From positions 1,922,001 through 1,986,000 of the forward strand of contig NZ_CP011340.1 in assembly GCF_001278075.1 (NCBI RefSeq): 64,000 nucleotides of DNA, in the 5' to 3' direction. Under the pieces are notes generated by a model. It was not told where the DNA came from, did not search any database, and saw only the letters and a list, made by a program, of their open reading frames with translations. A program made the position numbers and the translations under genes. Below are positions 24,539-36,048 of this stretch, in pieces. Each line of letters starts with the position of its first letter. Positions within the stretch are counted from its first letter, which is position 1. The DNA is from Streptomyces pristinaespiralis. GTDB lineage: Bacteria > Actinomycetota > Actinomycetes > Streptomycetales > Streptomycetaceae.

Positions 24539-25276
24539 ATGAACAACTCCGTCCTCCTTGTCGTGGCACACGGCAGCCGCGACCCGCGGCACGCGGCGAC
24601 CGTCCACGCGCTGACCCGGCGGGTGTCCTCGCTGCGGCCGGGGCTGCGGGTGGAGACCGCGTTCCTCGACTTCAACGCCCCGGCGGTGCCACAGGTCCTG
24701 GACCGGCTGGCCGCCGAGGGGGTCCGTGACGTGGTGGCGCTGCCGCTGCTGCTGACCCGCGCCTTCCACGCCAAGGCCGACATCCCGGCGGTCCTGCGCC
24801 GGGCGCCGGCGGCGCTGCGGATCCGCCGGGCCGAGGTCCTCGGGCCGTCGCCGCTGCTGCTCGACGCCGTCCGGCGACGGTTGTACGAGGCGGGCCTCAC
24901 GCCCGCCGACATGAGCTCGACGGGCCTGGTGCTGGCCGCCGCGGGCTCCACAGACCCGGAGGCGATCGCAGTGATCGCTCAGACAGCGCGGGAGCTGCGG
25001 CACACCGGTTGGTGCGCCGTGCGGCCTGCGTTCGCCTCCGCATCCCTTCCCCGCACCGAGGACGCGGTCCGCGCGCTGCGGGCGGACGGCTGCGCGCGTG
25101 TGGCCGTGGCCCCGTACGTGATCGCCCCGGGCCGGCTGCCCGACCGCATCGCGGCGGGCGCCGGTGAGGCGGACGTGGTGGCGGACGTCCTGGGCGCGTC
25201 GCCGGAGCTGGCGCGGTTGCTGCTGCGCCGCTACGACGAGGCGGCGGCGAAGCGTCTGCTGGCGGCCACGGCCTGA
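24539..25276 (+). CDS. CbiX-type sirohydrochlorin chelatase
   Basis: 245 residues with two tandem CbiX half-domains. The first opens VLLVVAHGSRDPRHAATVHAL with its chelatase histidine, then PLLLTRAFHAKADIP; the second repeats the pattern as VLAAAGSTDPEAIAVI and VAPYVIAPGRLPDRI. Inserts Fe2+ into sirohydrochlorin to make siroheme. It starts 6 nt after the permease stop and closes the sulfur operon, supplying the cofactor of sulfite reductase. A cobalt-chelatase role in cobalamin synthesis is possible but no cobalamin gene is near. Confidence 0.9.
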   Translation: MNNSVLLVVAHGSRDPRHAATVHALTRRVSSLRPGLRVETAFLDFNAPAVPQVLDRLAAEGVRDVVALPLLLTRAFHAKADIPAVLRRAPAALRIRRAEVLGPSPLLLDAVRRRLYEAGLTPADMSSTGLVLAAAGSTDPEAIAVIAQTARELRHTGWCAVRPAFASASLPRTEDAVRALRADGCARVAVAPYVIAPGRLPDRIAAGAGEADVVADVLGASPELARLLLRRYDEAAAKRLLAATA

Positions 25277-25316
25277 CGGCCGCTGTGCGGGCCCGGCCAG
25301 AGAGCGCCGGCGCTGC

Positions 25317-25943
25317 TCAGTCGAAGACCAGGCGTCCGGTGCGGGCGCGCTTGAGTTCGTACAGGTCCGGGTGGTTCGCGAGGACGCGGAAGCTGTCGAA
25401 GAGGCGCACCGCGTCCTCGCCGCGCGGTATCGAGCTCAGCACCGGGCCGAACCAGACGGCGCCGTCCACATGGATGGTGGGGGTACCGACATAGCCGTCG
25501 GCCGCCGGATCGTGCCCCTGCTCGTGGCTGCGGCGCACGGCGTCGTCGTACGAGGGGTCATGGGCCGCGGCGGCCAGTTCGGCGGGCAGTCCGAGCGCGG
25601 CCAGGGACTGCCCGACCACCTCGTCGAAGTCCTCGTTCTTCCCTTGGTGGATCCGCGTGCCGAATTCGGTGTAGAGGTCGCGCAGCACCTCGTCGCCGTG
25701 CGCGGCGGCCGCGGCCGCGGCGACCCTCACGGGTCCGATCGACCTGTCGACCAAGGCGCGGTACCAGTCGGGGAGTTCGTTGCCGAGGTTGTGGAGGTAG
25801 AGGCTCATCACCCGGAAGCGGAGGTCGAGATCACGCTCGCGTTCGACCTCCAGCATCCATCGTGAGGTGATCCAGGCGAAGGGGCAGGCGGGGTCGAAGT
25901 AGAAGTCCACGACGGTCCCGCCGTCGGTGTCGGAAGCGGTCAT
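25317..25943 (-). CDS. Rv2466c family mycothiol-dependent DsbA-like protein
   Basis: 208 residues of DsbA-like thioredoxin fold. The N-terminal strand and active site read [22 protein letters not shown]. Mycobacterium tuberculosis Rv2466c, a mycothiol-dependent nitroreductase/oxidoreductase, has CPWC here; this protein keeps only the first cysteine (C20) and has Ala at position 23. Other family segments are [10 protein letters not shown] and [11 protein letters not shown]. The single cysteine implies a monothiol mechanism with mycothiol. It is convergent with the chelatase gene, 40 bp away, and stands alone. Confidence 0.85.
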   Translation of the reverse strand: MTASDTDGGTVVDFYFDPACPFAWITSRWMLEVERERDLDLRFRVMSLYLHNLGNELPDWYRALVDRSIGPVRVAAAAAAAHGDEVLRDLYTEFGTRIHQGKNEDFDEVVGQSLAALGLPAELAAAAHDPSYDDAVRRSHEQGHDPAADGYVGTPTIHVDGAVWFGPVLSSIPRGEDAVRLFDSFRVLANHPDLYELKRARTGRLVFD

Positions 25944-26108
25944 GATCAGGACCCTAGCCACCGGACGGCAGGCGCTTCTGGTCCATTCACGCCCCTTCGG
26001 GCCGGGCCACTTCCGCCGCCGCGCCGCCGGGTGGCCGGAGCCTCGTCCGGCGGCGCCCGGCCCGGACCCGTGGCTCACGGACCGGCATGCGCGGGCCGAC
26101 CGGTCCCG

Positions 26109-28031
26109 TCATTTGCCGTGGCCGTCGCCCTCGTGGTCGCCGTCGGTGCCGACGATCGTCCACGGACGCATCAGGTCGTCGTCCTCGTGCTCGAGGATGT
26201 GGCAGTGGTGGATGTACGTCGCCGGCAATGTGGTGCCGCTGCCCGGAATGGACGCGATCGTGCCCGTCGGCGGGCTGAACTCCTGGGTGATGATCCTGGT
26301 CACCGTCTCCGGATAGGACTTGACGGTGTCCTTGTAGGACCGTGCTTCGTCCGGGTCCGGCGGAATCGGTGGGCCGGTGAGATAGTTCGCCAACACCGGC
26401 CGGTCCTCCGGTCTGCGGCCACCGTCGAGCCACTTCTCGTAATCCGCCTGGTAGCCGGCCGCGTCGATCGGCTGCCTGTTCAGCACCTGGAAGTTGATGA
26501 GGTGCACATGCATCGGGTGGGCGTCGTGGTTGGGGTTGATGTACTCCCAGATCTCGGTCGAGCCCGCCTTGATGAAGTCCTGGGACGGCTCCATGAACGG
26601 CACCGCGTTGAACGTCATGGTGCCGAAGAGCTCGTGCTGGTACAGGACCCATTCCCGCCTGCGGATGCCCGGTTCCGGCTCGATGGGCGCTACTTCGGGC
26701 AGCTTCAGCTTCTCGGGCGGCGTCGTCCTGTCCCCGCCCGCGGACAACGGCTCGGTGACCCGGAACTGCATGATCTCCGAGATCTCCGGTCCGCCGCCGC
26801 CGGGGTAGTGGACCGGCGCGTTGTAGTTCGTCAACGTGACGTTCGTGCCCATGGGCATCCGGCTGAAGTCGACGATCAGGTCGTAGCGCTCGGCCGACCC
26901 GATCAGGAAGTTCAGCATGCGCAACGGAGCGCGGAAGCCGCCGTCGGTGCCGATCAGCCAGAACGGAAGCGTGGGCTGCGGCAGTACGTCCCTCGGAACG
27001 TCGAACCTGAGCCGCCAGAATCGCTCGTTCGAAGCGTTGAGAATGCGCAGCCGGTAACGCCGTGGCTCGACGGCCAGGAATGGATACGCCTTCCCGTTGA
27101 CGACCGGTGTGTCCTCGCCTTCCTGCTGGGTCATGGTGTAGGCGAGCGAGCCGTCCTTGTGGAAGGTCCGGTCCTGCAGGACGAGGGGGACCTCGTATTC
27201 GCCTTGCGGCAGCCCCAGCCGCTCGTCGGCGGGATCACGGACGAGATAGAGACCGGCGAGACCGGCGTAGACGTTGAGGCTGGTCATTCCCATGCCGTGG
27301 TCGTGATACCAGAGCATGGACGAGAGTTCGCGGTTGGTATAGGCGCAGATCGCTTCGTTCGGTTCGACCTTGCCCGGTTCCAGGGTGGTGTAGGACTCGG
27401 CATGGACACCGTCGGGGCTGAACGAATGCAGCGGCGCGCCGTCGGACTGTGGTGCTGTGAAACCGCCGTGCTGATGGACGACATTCCACACGTTGACGTT
27501 CTTGGGAAAGGGAGGTTCGCTCTTGTAGGGAGGCGGAGCGACAGGGGTGAGCTGGGGGTCGCCGCCGCGAATGCCGTCGACCACGGACTGGAACATGTGG
27601 GTGGTCGGCAGCTCGTTCCGCCACTTGACGACCGTGGGACGGTCCTTCGTCACGCTGATGGTCGGCCCGAGATAGCCCATGCCGATCGCCTTGTGAGGAT
27701 CGTGCGGGTGCTTGGCCCAGTAACCCCACACGGTCGCCGGCCCCAGATCCCGGTGGAAGCGCCACGTGCCCTTCCGCATGGTGACGTCGTAGTAGTCGGC
27801 GCCCGGATAGACGGAAGGATCCGGCACGGCTGTCACGGGTCTGGGCAGCGGATCGACGTACTTCTCCAGCGGAGGCGTTCGGGGGATGTCGTCAGACCCT
27901 GCCCCGTGACCGTGACCCGCGCCTGTCGCATTACCCGTCGGCGTGCCGCCTGTGCTCACGGAACACCCCGTGGAAAGCATGGCCGCACCTCCCACGGCAC
28001 CGGCCATGAGGAATTCTCGTCGCCCGACCAT
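26109..28031 (-). CDS. Tat-exported multicopper oxidase (bilirubin oxidase/CotA-like) lipoprotein
   Basis: 640 residues. The twin-arginine signal GRREFLMAGAVGG runs into a lipobox-like LSTGC (C23), so the folded enzyme is probably exported by Tat and lipid-anchored. Type 2/3 copper ligands are H186/H188 (HQHGG) and H243/H245 (WYHDHGMG), with HPMHVHLINF and HHCHILEHEDDDLM near the C-terminus. The latter carries the Cys-His bridge to the type 1 site and an axial Met. Substrates could be phenolics, bilirubin-like pigments, Mn or Cu ions. Good GGGAG before ATG 28031. Codon third positions are somewhat less GC-biased than in neighbours, a weak hint of transfer. Confidence 0.9.
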   Translation of the reverse strand: MVGRREFLMAGAVGGAAMLSTGCSVSTGGTPTGNATGAGHGHGAGSDDIPRTPPLEKYVDPLPRPVTAVPDPSVYPGADYYDVTMRKGTWRFHRDLGPATVWGYWAKHPHDPHKAIGMGYLGPTISVTKDRPTVVKWRNELPTTHMFQSVVDGIRGGDPQLTPVAPPPYKSEPPFPKNVNVWNVVHQHGGFTAPQSDGAPLHSFSPDGVHAESYTTLEPGKVEPNEAICAYTNRELSSMLWYHDHGMGMTSLNVYAGLAGLYLVRDPADERLGLPQGEYEVPLVLQDRTFHKDGSLAYTMTQQEGEDTPVVNGKAYPFLAVEPRRYRLRILNASNERFWRLRFDVPRDVLPQPTLPFWLIGTDGGFRAPLRMLNFLIGSAERYDLIVDFSRMPMGTNVTLTNYNAPVHYPGGGGPEISEIMQFRVTEPLSAGGDRTTPPEKLKLPEVAPIEPEPGIRRREWVLYQHELFGTMTFNAVPFMEPSQDFIKAGSTEIWEYINPNHDAHPMHVHLINFQVLNRQPIDAAGYQADYEKWLDGGRRPEDRPVLANYLTGPPIPPDPDEARSYKDTVKSYPETVTRIITQEFSPPTGTIASIPGSGTTLPATYIHHCHILEHEDDDLMRPWTIVGTDGDHEGDGHGK

Positions 28032-28269
28032 GGTCTCCCAGCCTTCCGATCGCCTTGGATACGCTCAAGGGATACAGGGCTGGTCCGGTACGTGGCCGCG
28101 GAACACCCGTCCGGTACGGGAAAAGACACTCGTTGAGCCGTACTGCGTCGCAGCGTCCGTAAGCACCTCCAGCGGACCGCCGATGCACTGGACCGATCAG
28201 GTTCGACGTCAGGGACCGAGGAAGCGCGCGCTCGACGCGGCATTCGTGGCGCGAGGCCCGGGCACACCG

Positions 28270-28818
28270 TCAGTCGCGGGTCATCTCCACGAGTTTGACG
28301 ACGGTGTTCCAGTTGCGGCTGGTGGCGACGACGCCCTTGAGCAGCCCGGGTCTCGCGAGCGCCGCCGCGAGCTTGGAGCGGCCGAGGCCTTCCGGCGCGT
28401 ACAGATAAAGGGCGCGGTCGCCCAGCCGGAACTCCTCGGGCAGGAAGGCCGCGGCGTCGACGGGCGCGAACCGTTCGGGCGTGACCCGCTCGGAGAAGTA
28501 CGTGACGTGCAGCTGCTTGCCCTGGAGCGAGGCCGCGGGGAAGGGGCAGGCGTCGGCGACGGCCTTCAGATACTCCCCGTCGCGCACCAGGACGTCGACA
28601 TGGAAGCCGAACGTCTCCTCGATCGCCCGCTCGAGACCGGCGGCGAGTGCGTCCTCGTCCTTCTCCTCACTGCTGAAGACGGCGTTGCCGCTCTGCAGGT
28701 AGGTCGCGACATCGCCGTGGCCCAAGTCGCCGATCAGGCCGCGGAGTCGTGCCATCGGGACCTGCTTGCCCGCGCCCACGTTGATCCCGCGGAGGAGTGC
28801 CGCGTACCTCTTCGTCAT
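28270..28818 (-). CDS. DUF1697 domain-containing protein
   Basis: 182 residues. The family signature RYAALLRGINVGAGKQVPMARLR opens the protein, followed by VATYLQSGNAVFSS and a C-terminal RNWNTVVKLVEM. DUF1697 proteins are small cytoplasmic proteins of unknown function, widespread in actinobacteria. Monocistronic; the terminator of the upstream protease gene lies just before its start. Confidence 0.9.
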   Translation of the reverse strand: MTKRYAALLRGINVGAGKQVPMARLRGLIGDLGHGDVATYLQSGNAVFSSEEKDEDALAAGLERAIEETFGFHVDVLVRDGEYLKAVADACPFPAASLQGKQLHVTYFSERVTPERFAPVDAAAFLPEEFRLGDRALYLYAPEGLGRSKLAAALARPGLLKGVVATSRNWNTVVKLVEMTRD

Positions 28819-28832
28819 ATCCGAACGATAGA

Positions 28833-28871
28833 GCGGTCGCCGTGCCCCGTGGGGGAGGGCACGGCGACCGC
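28833..28871 (-). terminator. Strong terminator of the subtilase gene
   Basis: Perfect 14-bp inverted repeat, arms GCGGTCGCCGTGCC (28833-28846) and its complement (28858-28871), 11-nt loop. It lies 25 bp beyond the protease stop on the minus strand and 15 bp before the start of the DUF1697 gene. Confidence 0.8.
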
Positions 28872-28895
28872 CGGTTCAGCGGCGTGGGCCGTCGG

Positions 28896-30095
<1,200 letters not shown>

Positions 30096-30548
30096 GAAGA
30101 GGGGTCTCCTCGTCATCAATTTTGTGGGGGGATCGCCCCGCGGACGGAAGATCTCCGGGGGCTGGTTCGAAACCCTGACCGATTGACGCGCCCAGATCAA
30201 GGCCTTCATGCAGCTGTGACTCAGTCAACAAGGTTTCGTAATAAGAAATCGGCCATGCCGTCCCAAGTCGGACCGGACCTTCGAACTCCCTTAGATGTAA
30301 GGGGCTTCCATCGGTCCCGTCAGGGATGCGCACCGTCCCGGAGAAGGAGAAGGCACCCTCCCCAAGTCACCGTCCGGCAGGACGAGACGACCTGAACACG
30401 CCCCTAGCTTCGAAGTGGGCAGAGGGCCTTTGCGCAGATTCCGCACACAGCTGCCTCACGCGCGGATCACGGATATGGGCATTCCCGCACGCCATTCACA
30501 CATTCGCTCACACATTCACCGACGAACGCACTCGCAGAACGAGGGGAC
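30096..30548. other. Divergent promoter region between protease and MMPL genes
   Basis: 453 bp, AT-richer than average, no credible gene. A TTGACT hexamer on the minus strand near 30229 may be part of the protease promoter. Upstream of the MMPL gene, three CATTC(A/G)C elements recur at about 30491-30520, which could bind a repressor. No tetR-like gene is adjacent. Confidence 0.45.
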
Positions 30549-32816
30549 ATGCCTGTCATGGGGAGAGCAGGAAGTGGTCCGCGCGGTATCGCCGCGCGGG
30601 CGGGCGGCTGGAGCGCCCAGCACCGCTGGGCCGCCGTGGGGATCTGGGTACTGTTCGTGCTGCTCGCCATGGTGGCGGGCTCGGCCGCGGGCACCGTCGA
30701 ACTGAAGGACAGTGAGCAACTGTCCGGCGAGACCACGCAGGCGGCACGCATCACCGAGCGGGCCGGCATCGAGGAGCCCGCCTCGGAGAGCGTGCTCATT
30801 CAGGCGAAGGACGGGTCCACCAAGGCGGACGACCCTGCCTTCCGCAAGGCCGTCGACGACGTCGTGCGCGCCGTCGAGGGAACGCGCGAGGTCACCGCCG
30901 TGACATCGCCCTACGAGACGAAGAGCATCTCGCGGGACGGTCGCAGCGCCCTCGTGCAGTTCGACGTGCGCGGCGACCCCGGGACCGCGAGCGAGCGGAT
31001 CGACCCCGTACTGAAGGCAGTCGCTGACGTCCAGGACCGGCACCCGGACCTTCGGGTCGAGGAATTGGGCGGCGCCAGCATGGGCAAGACGTTCGACGAG
31101 GCGTTCGGCGACGACTTCCGGCGGGCCGAGTTCTCCGCCGTGCCCGTCGCGCTGGGCATCCTGCTGATCGCCTTCGGGGCGCTGGTCGCCGCACTGCTGC
31201 CGGTGCTGCTCGCCATCACCGCGATCATGGCGACGATGGGCCTGATGGGCGTCGTCAGCCATGTGATGCCGATGAGCGAGACGGCAAGCTCCGTGATGCT
31301 GCTCGTCGGTCTCGCCGTCGGCGTCGACTACTGCCTGTTCTACCTGCGGCGCGAACGCGAGGAGCGGGCCGCCGGCCGCGACGGCCGCACCGCCATCATG
31401 ATCGCGGCTGCGACCAGCGGCCGGGCCGTCGTCGTCTCGGGTGTGACGGTGTGCGTCGCCATGGCGGGCATGCTCTTCACCGGCATCGGGGAGTTCAAGT
31501 CGATGGGACTCGCCTCGCTGACCGTGGTGGCGGTGGCAATGGTCGGATCGGTCACCGTACTGCCCGCGTTGCTGTCCCTGCTCGGCGAGCGGGTGGAGAA
31601 GGGCCGGCTGCCCTTCCTCGGCCGCCGGAAGCGGGCCGCCGGTGCGCACAGCGGTGAGAGCCGGGTGTGGACCCGGGTGCTCGGCGGTGTGCTCAAGCGG
31701 CCGCTGGTGTCCCTGCTCGTCGCCGCCGGCGCGCTGGTCGCGATCGCGCTGCCCGCCCTCGGGATGAAGACGCAGAACTTCACCCTGGACCAGGAGTTCG
31801 GCGACTCGGTGCCGATCGTGGCGACGTACGAGCGGATCAACGAGGCGTTCCCCGGCGGCGCCGACCCGGCGCAGGTCGTCGTCAAGGCGGACGACATCGA
31901 CTCCGTACAGGTACGGCAGGCCATCGCCGGCTTCCGCGAGCGGGCGGTCAGCTCCGGGGCGTCCGAGGGACCGGTGGAGGTCGTCACCCACAAGGCGCAG
32001 AACGTCGCCTTCGTGTCCGTCCCCCTGGTCGGCGGATCCGACCAGGACCGGGCGGAGAAGAGCCTCGAGATACTGCGGGACCAGGTGCGGCCCGCGACCC
32101 TGGGCAAGGTCGACGGGGTCGAGGCGCCGATCACCGGCCAGGTCGCCGGCTCGAAGGACTTCAACGACCAGCTGACCGGGGCGGTCGTGCCCGTGTTCGC
32201 CTTCGTCGTCCTGTTCGCCTTCGTCCTGATGCTGCTGTCGTTCCGCTCCCTGACCATCGCTGTCACCGCGATCGTCCTCAACCTGCTGTCGGTGGGCGCC
32301 GCGTACGGCATCCTGACCGCCGTCTTCCAGCACGGCTGGGGCGCGTCACTGGTCGGCGCGGAAGGCGTCGGCGCGATCATCGCGTGGCTTCCGCTGTTCC
32401 TGTTCGTGATCCTCTTCGGGCTCTCGATGGACTACCACGTGTTCGTGGTGTCACGTATCCGCGAGGCGAGGGCCCAGGGCCGCGACACCCGCGAGGCGAT
32501 CACGCACGGCGTGGTGACGACGGCGGGGGTGGTGACGAGCGCGGCGGTCATCATGGTCGCGGTGTTCGCGATCTTCGGAACGCTGTCGATGCAGTCGATG
32601 AAGCAGATGGGCGTCGGCCTCGCGGCGGCGGTGCTGATCGACGCGACGGTCATCCGCGGGGTGCTGCTGCCCGCGGTCATGGCACTGCTGGGTGAGCGGA
32701 ACTGGTACTTCCCGAAGTGGCTCGACCGCCTCCCGGACATGACCCACGACGAGCCGCACGCACCGGAACCGACCCGGGCGGACGACGCCCGGGGGGTGGA
32801 CCCGGTCCGCGTCTGA
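30549..32816 (+). CDS. MMPL family RND-type transporter
   Basis: 755 residues with about twelve transmembrane segments in two halves, each preceded by an extracytoplasmic loop domain. Conserved stretches are GLAVGVDYCLFYLRREREER in the first half and LFGLSMDYHVFVVSRIREA in the second; the Asp-Tyr pairs (VDYCLF, MDYHVF) correspond to the proton-relay positions of MmpL3-type proteins. Streptomyces members export lipids or drugs. Cargo unknown. GAGGGG precedes ATG 30549; an in-frame ATG at 30558 is an alternative. No accessory or regulator gene is adjacent. Confidence 0.92.
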   Translation: MPVMGRAGSGPRGIAARAGGWSAQHRWAAVGIWVLFVLLAMVAGSAAGTVELKDSEQLSGETTQAARITERAGIEEPASESVLIQAKDGSTKADDPAFRKAVDDVVRAVEGTREVTAVTSPYETKSISRDGRSALVQFDVRGDPGTASERIDPVLKAVADVQDRHPDLRVEELGGASMGKTFDEAFGDDFRRAEFSAVPVALGILLIAFGALVAALLPVLLAITAIMATMGLMGVVSHVMPMSETASSVMLLVGLAVGVDYCLFYLRREREERAAGRDGRTAIMIAAATSGRAVVVSGVTVCVAMAGMLFTGIGEFKSMGLASLTVVAVAMVGSVTVLPALLSLLGERVEKGRLPFLGRRKRAAGAHSGESRVWTRVLGGVLKRPLVSLLVAAGALVAIALPALGMKTQNFTLDQEFGDSVPIVATYERINEAFPGGADPAQVVVKADDIDSVQVRQAIAGFRERAVSSGASEGPVEVVTHKAQNVAFVSVPLVGGSDQDRAEKSLEILRDQVRPATLGKVDGVEAPITGQVAGSKDFNDQLTGAVVPVFAFVVLFAFVLMLLSFRSLTIAVTAIVLNLLSVGAAYGILTAVFQHGWGASLVGAEGVGAIIAWLPLFLFVILFGLSMDYHVFVVSRIREARAQGRDTREAITHGVVTTAGVVTSAAVIMVAVFAIFGTLSMQSMKQMGVGLAAAVLIDATVIRGVLLPAVMALLGERNWYFPKWLDRLPDMTHDEPHAPEPTRADDARGVDPVRV

Positions 32817-32992
32817 GGGCATGTGGGCACGGGCGACGCCCTTCCCGACACCGGGGGCTCCTCCTCCACGCCTGACGGCGCGGCGCGAGGAGCCCCCGCC
32901 GCCCGCCCGCCGCCCGGGCGGCGGGGCCCGCTCCGGCCCCCTGAACTCCGCCGACGGCCGGGCGGCGTTGGTGAACTCGCGCCGCGCGGCGG

Positions 32993-34195
32993 CTACCGTG
33001 CCGCGCCGCCCAGTTCCGCCTCGATCAGGTCCGCCGCACGTCGGGTGCCGCCCTCCGCCGCCATCCCGTCCCGGATCGACGCGAGTCGTGTCGCGACCTC
33101 GGGGTCGGAGGCGAGCGACAGCACCGCCTCGCGCAGTTCCTCCGCGGACGCCTCCGTCGCGACGCGACGTGCCACCCCCAGTCCCACCAGCATGTCGGCG
33201 TTGCCGAACTGGTCGACCGCCTGCGGCACGGCCACCATGGGGGTGCCCGTGGCCAGTCCCTCCTGGCTGCCGCCCGCGCCGGCGTGGGTGATGAACGCGT
33301 CCGCCTGCCGCAGGACCGACAACTGCGGTACCCAGGAGTGGACTTCCACGTTGGCCGGCACCTCGCCGAGTTCGGACTCGTCCACGTACCGGCCGATCTG
33401 GAGGACCATGTGCCAGCCGGGCAGGTCCCCGAAGGCCTTCACGCACTCGCGGTAGAAGCCGGGCTGGTTGGTGAAGGCCGAGCCGAGGGAGACGAGGAGG
33501 ACCTTCTCCGCGTCCGCCGGGCGCTTCCACTCCCCCTGGCTCGCCCGTTCGCCCTGGCACGCGCCGACGAACGAGTACACCGACTCGTCCACGCGGTCGG
33601 CGTGCGGCTGGAGCACCCGGGGGATGAGGACGATGCTGCGGCGCGGGCGGCCGACGAACGGGTCGGGGTGCGTGGTGATCCCGTTCTCCGCCAGCCAGTC
33701 GGTGAAGCGCGCGTAGTACGCCTTTCCGCGCTCGGACGCCTTGAGTTCGGCGGTCATCGGTTCGGAGACCTCCTCCTCGTACCCCTCCCAGGCGACGAGG
33801 TTGGGCGAGAGGGAGACGGCGGGCACGCCCCAGCGGTGGGCGAGGACGATCGCCGGGTAGGAGGTGATGTCGTGGATGACGAGATCCGGCTCGTCCCCCT
33901 CGAACGCCTCGGCGAGCTGCGGCAGCACCTGGATGGCGTCGTTCAGGAAGGGCTCGATGTTGTCGATCAGTTCGGTGCCCCAGGCCTCGGGTTCGTCCTC
34001 GGTGGGGAGGGTGGACCGGTAGACGACGGGCCGCGCCCCGGTTTCGGCGATCCGGTCGGCGTATGACGCGGGGATCGCGTAGCTGACGCGATGGCCGCGG
34101 GCGACGAGCTCCCGGATCACTTCCAGGCTCGGGTTCACATGCCCGGGGGCCGCGATGGAGAACATGGCGATGTGAGCAGGCTGGGGTTCGGTCAT
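32993..34195 (-). CDS. Macrolide-inactivating glycosyltransferase (MGT/OleD type)
   Basis: 400 residues of GT-B fold, family GT1. Close resemblance to Streptomyces Mgt/Ole[21 protein letters not shown] with catalytic base H19, its partner D109 ([10 protein letters not shown]), and the UDP-sugar site [18 protein letters not shown] followed by [10 protein letters not shown]. Transfers glucose from UDP-glucose to the 2'-OH of the macrolide amino sugar, inactivating the drug in the cytoplasm. Unlike OleD, Pro replaces His just before GHVNP; the catalytic His itself is kept. No macrolide biosynthesis gene is near, so it is probably a stand-alone intrinsic resistance gene. Confidence 0.9.
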   Translation of the reverse strand: MTEPQPAHIAMFSIAAPGHVNPSLEVIRELVARGHRVSYAIPASYADRIAETGARPVVYRSTLPTEDEPEAWGTELIDNIEPFLNDAIQVLPQLAEAFEGDEPDLVIHDITSYPAIVLAHRWGVPAVSLSPNLVAWEGYEEEVSEPMTAELKASERGKAYYARFTDWLAENGITTHPDPFVGRPRRSIVLIPRVLQPHADRVDESVYSFVGACQGERASQGEWKRPADAEKVLLVSLGSAFTNQPGFYRECVKAFGDLPGWHMVLQIGRYVDESELGEVPANVEVHSWVPQLSVLRQADAFITHAGAGGSQEGLATGTPMVAVPQAVDQFGNADMLVGLGVARRVATEASAEELREAVLSLASDPEVATRLASIRDGMAAEGGTRRAADLIEAELGGAAR

Positions 34196-35931
<1,736 letters not shown>

Positions 35932-35952
35932 CCCACCGGCACCGACCCCGAG

Positions 35953-35985
35953 CGGCGCGGCGACCACCTACCGGTCGCCGCGCCG
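35953..35985. terminator. Bidirectional hairpin terminator
   Basis: Perfect 13-bp arms CGGCGCGGCGACC and GGTCGCCGCGCCG around loop ACCTACC. It lies between the convergent xylanase and sugar-binding-protein genes. Confidence 0.78.
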
Positions 35986-36048
35986 TTCCGCATGCGGCTC
36001 CGTCCCCGGCCGAGCCGCATGCCGGACCGCCGTCCGGGCCGCGACGCG

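Noticed and set aside
26031..28136. 701-codon plus-strand frame opposite the multicopper oxidase
   Set aside because: Mirror frame created by GC-rich codons; the minus strand carries every copper-binding motif and a Tat signal.
32996..34195. Loss of the glycosyltransferase catalytic His (APGHV versus AHGHV)
   Set aside because: The catalytic base is the His of GHVNP (H19), which is present; only the preceding His is replaced by Pro.
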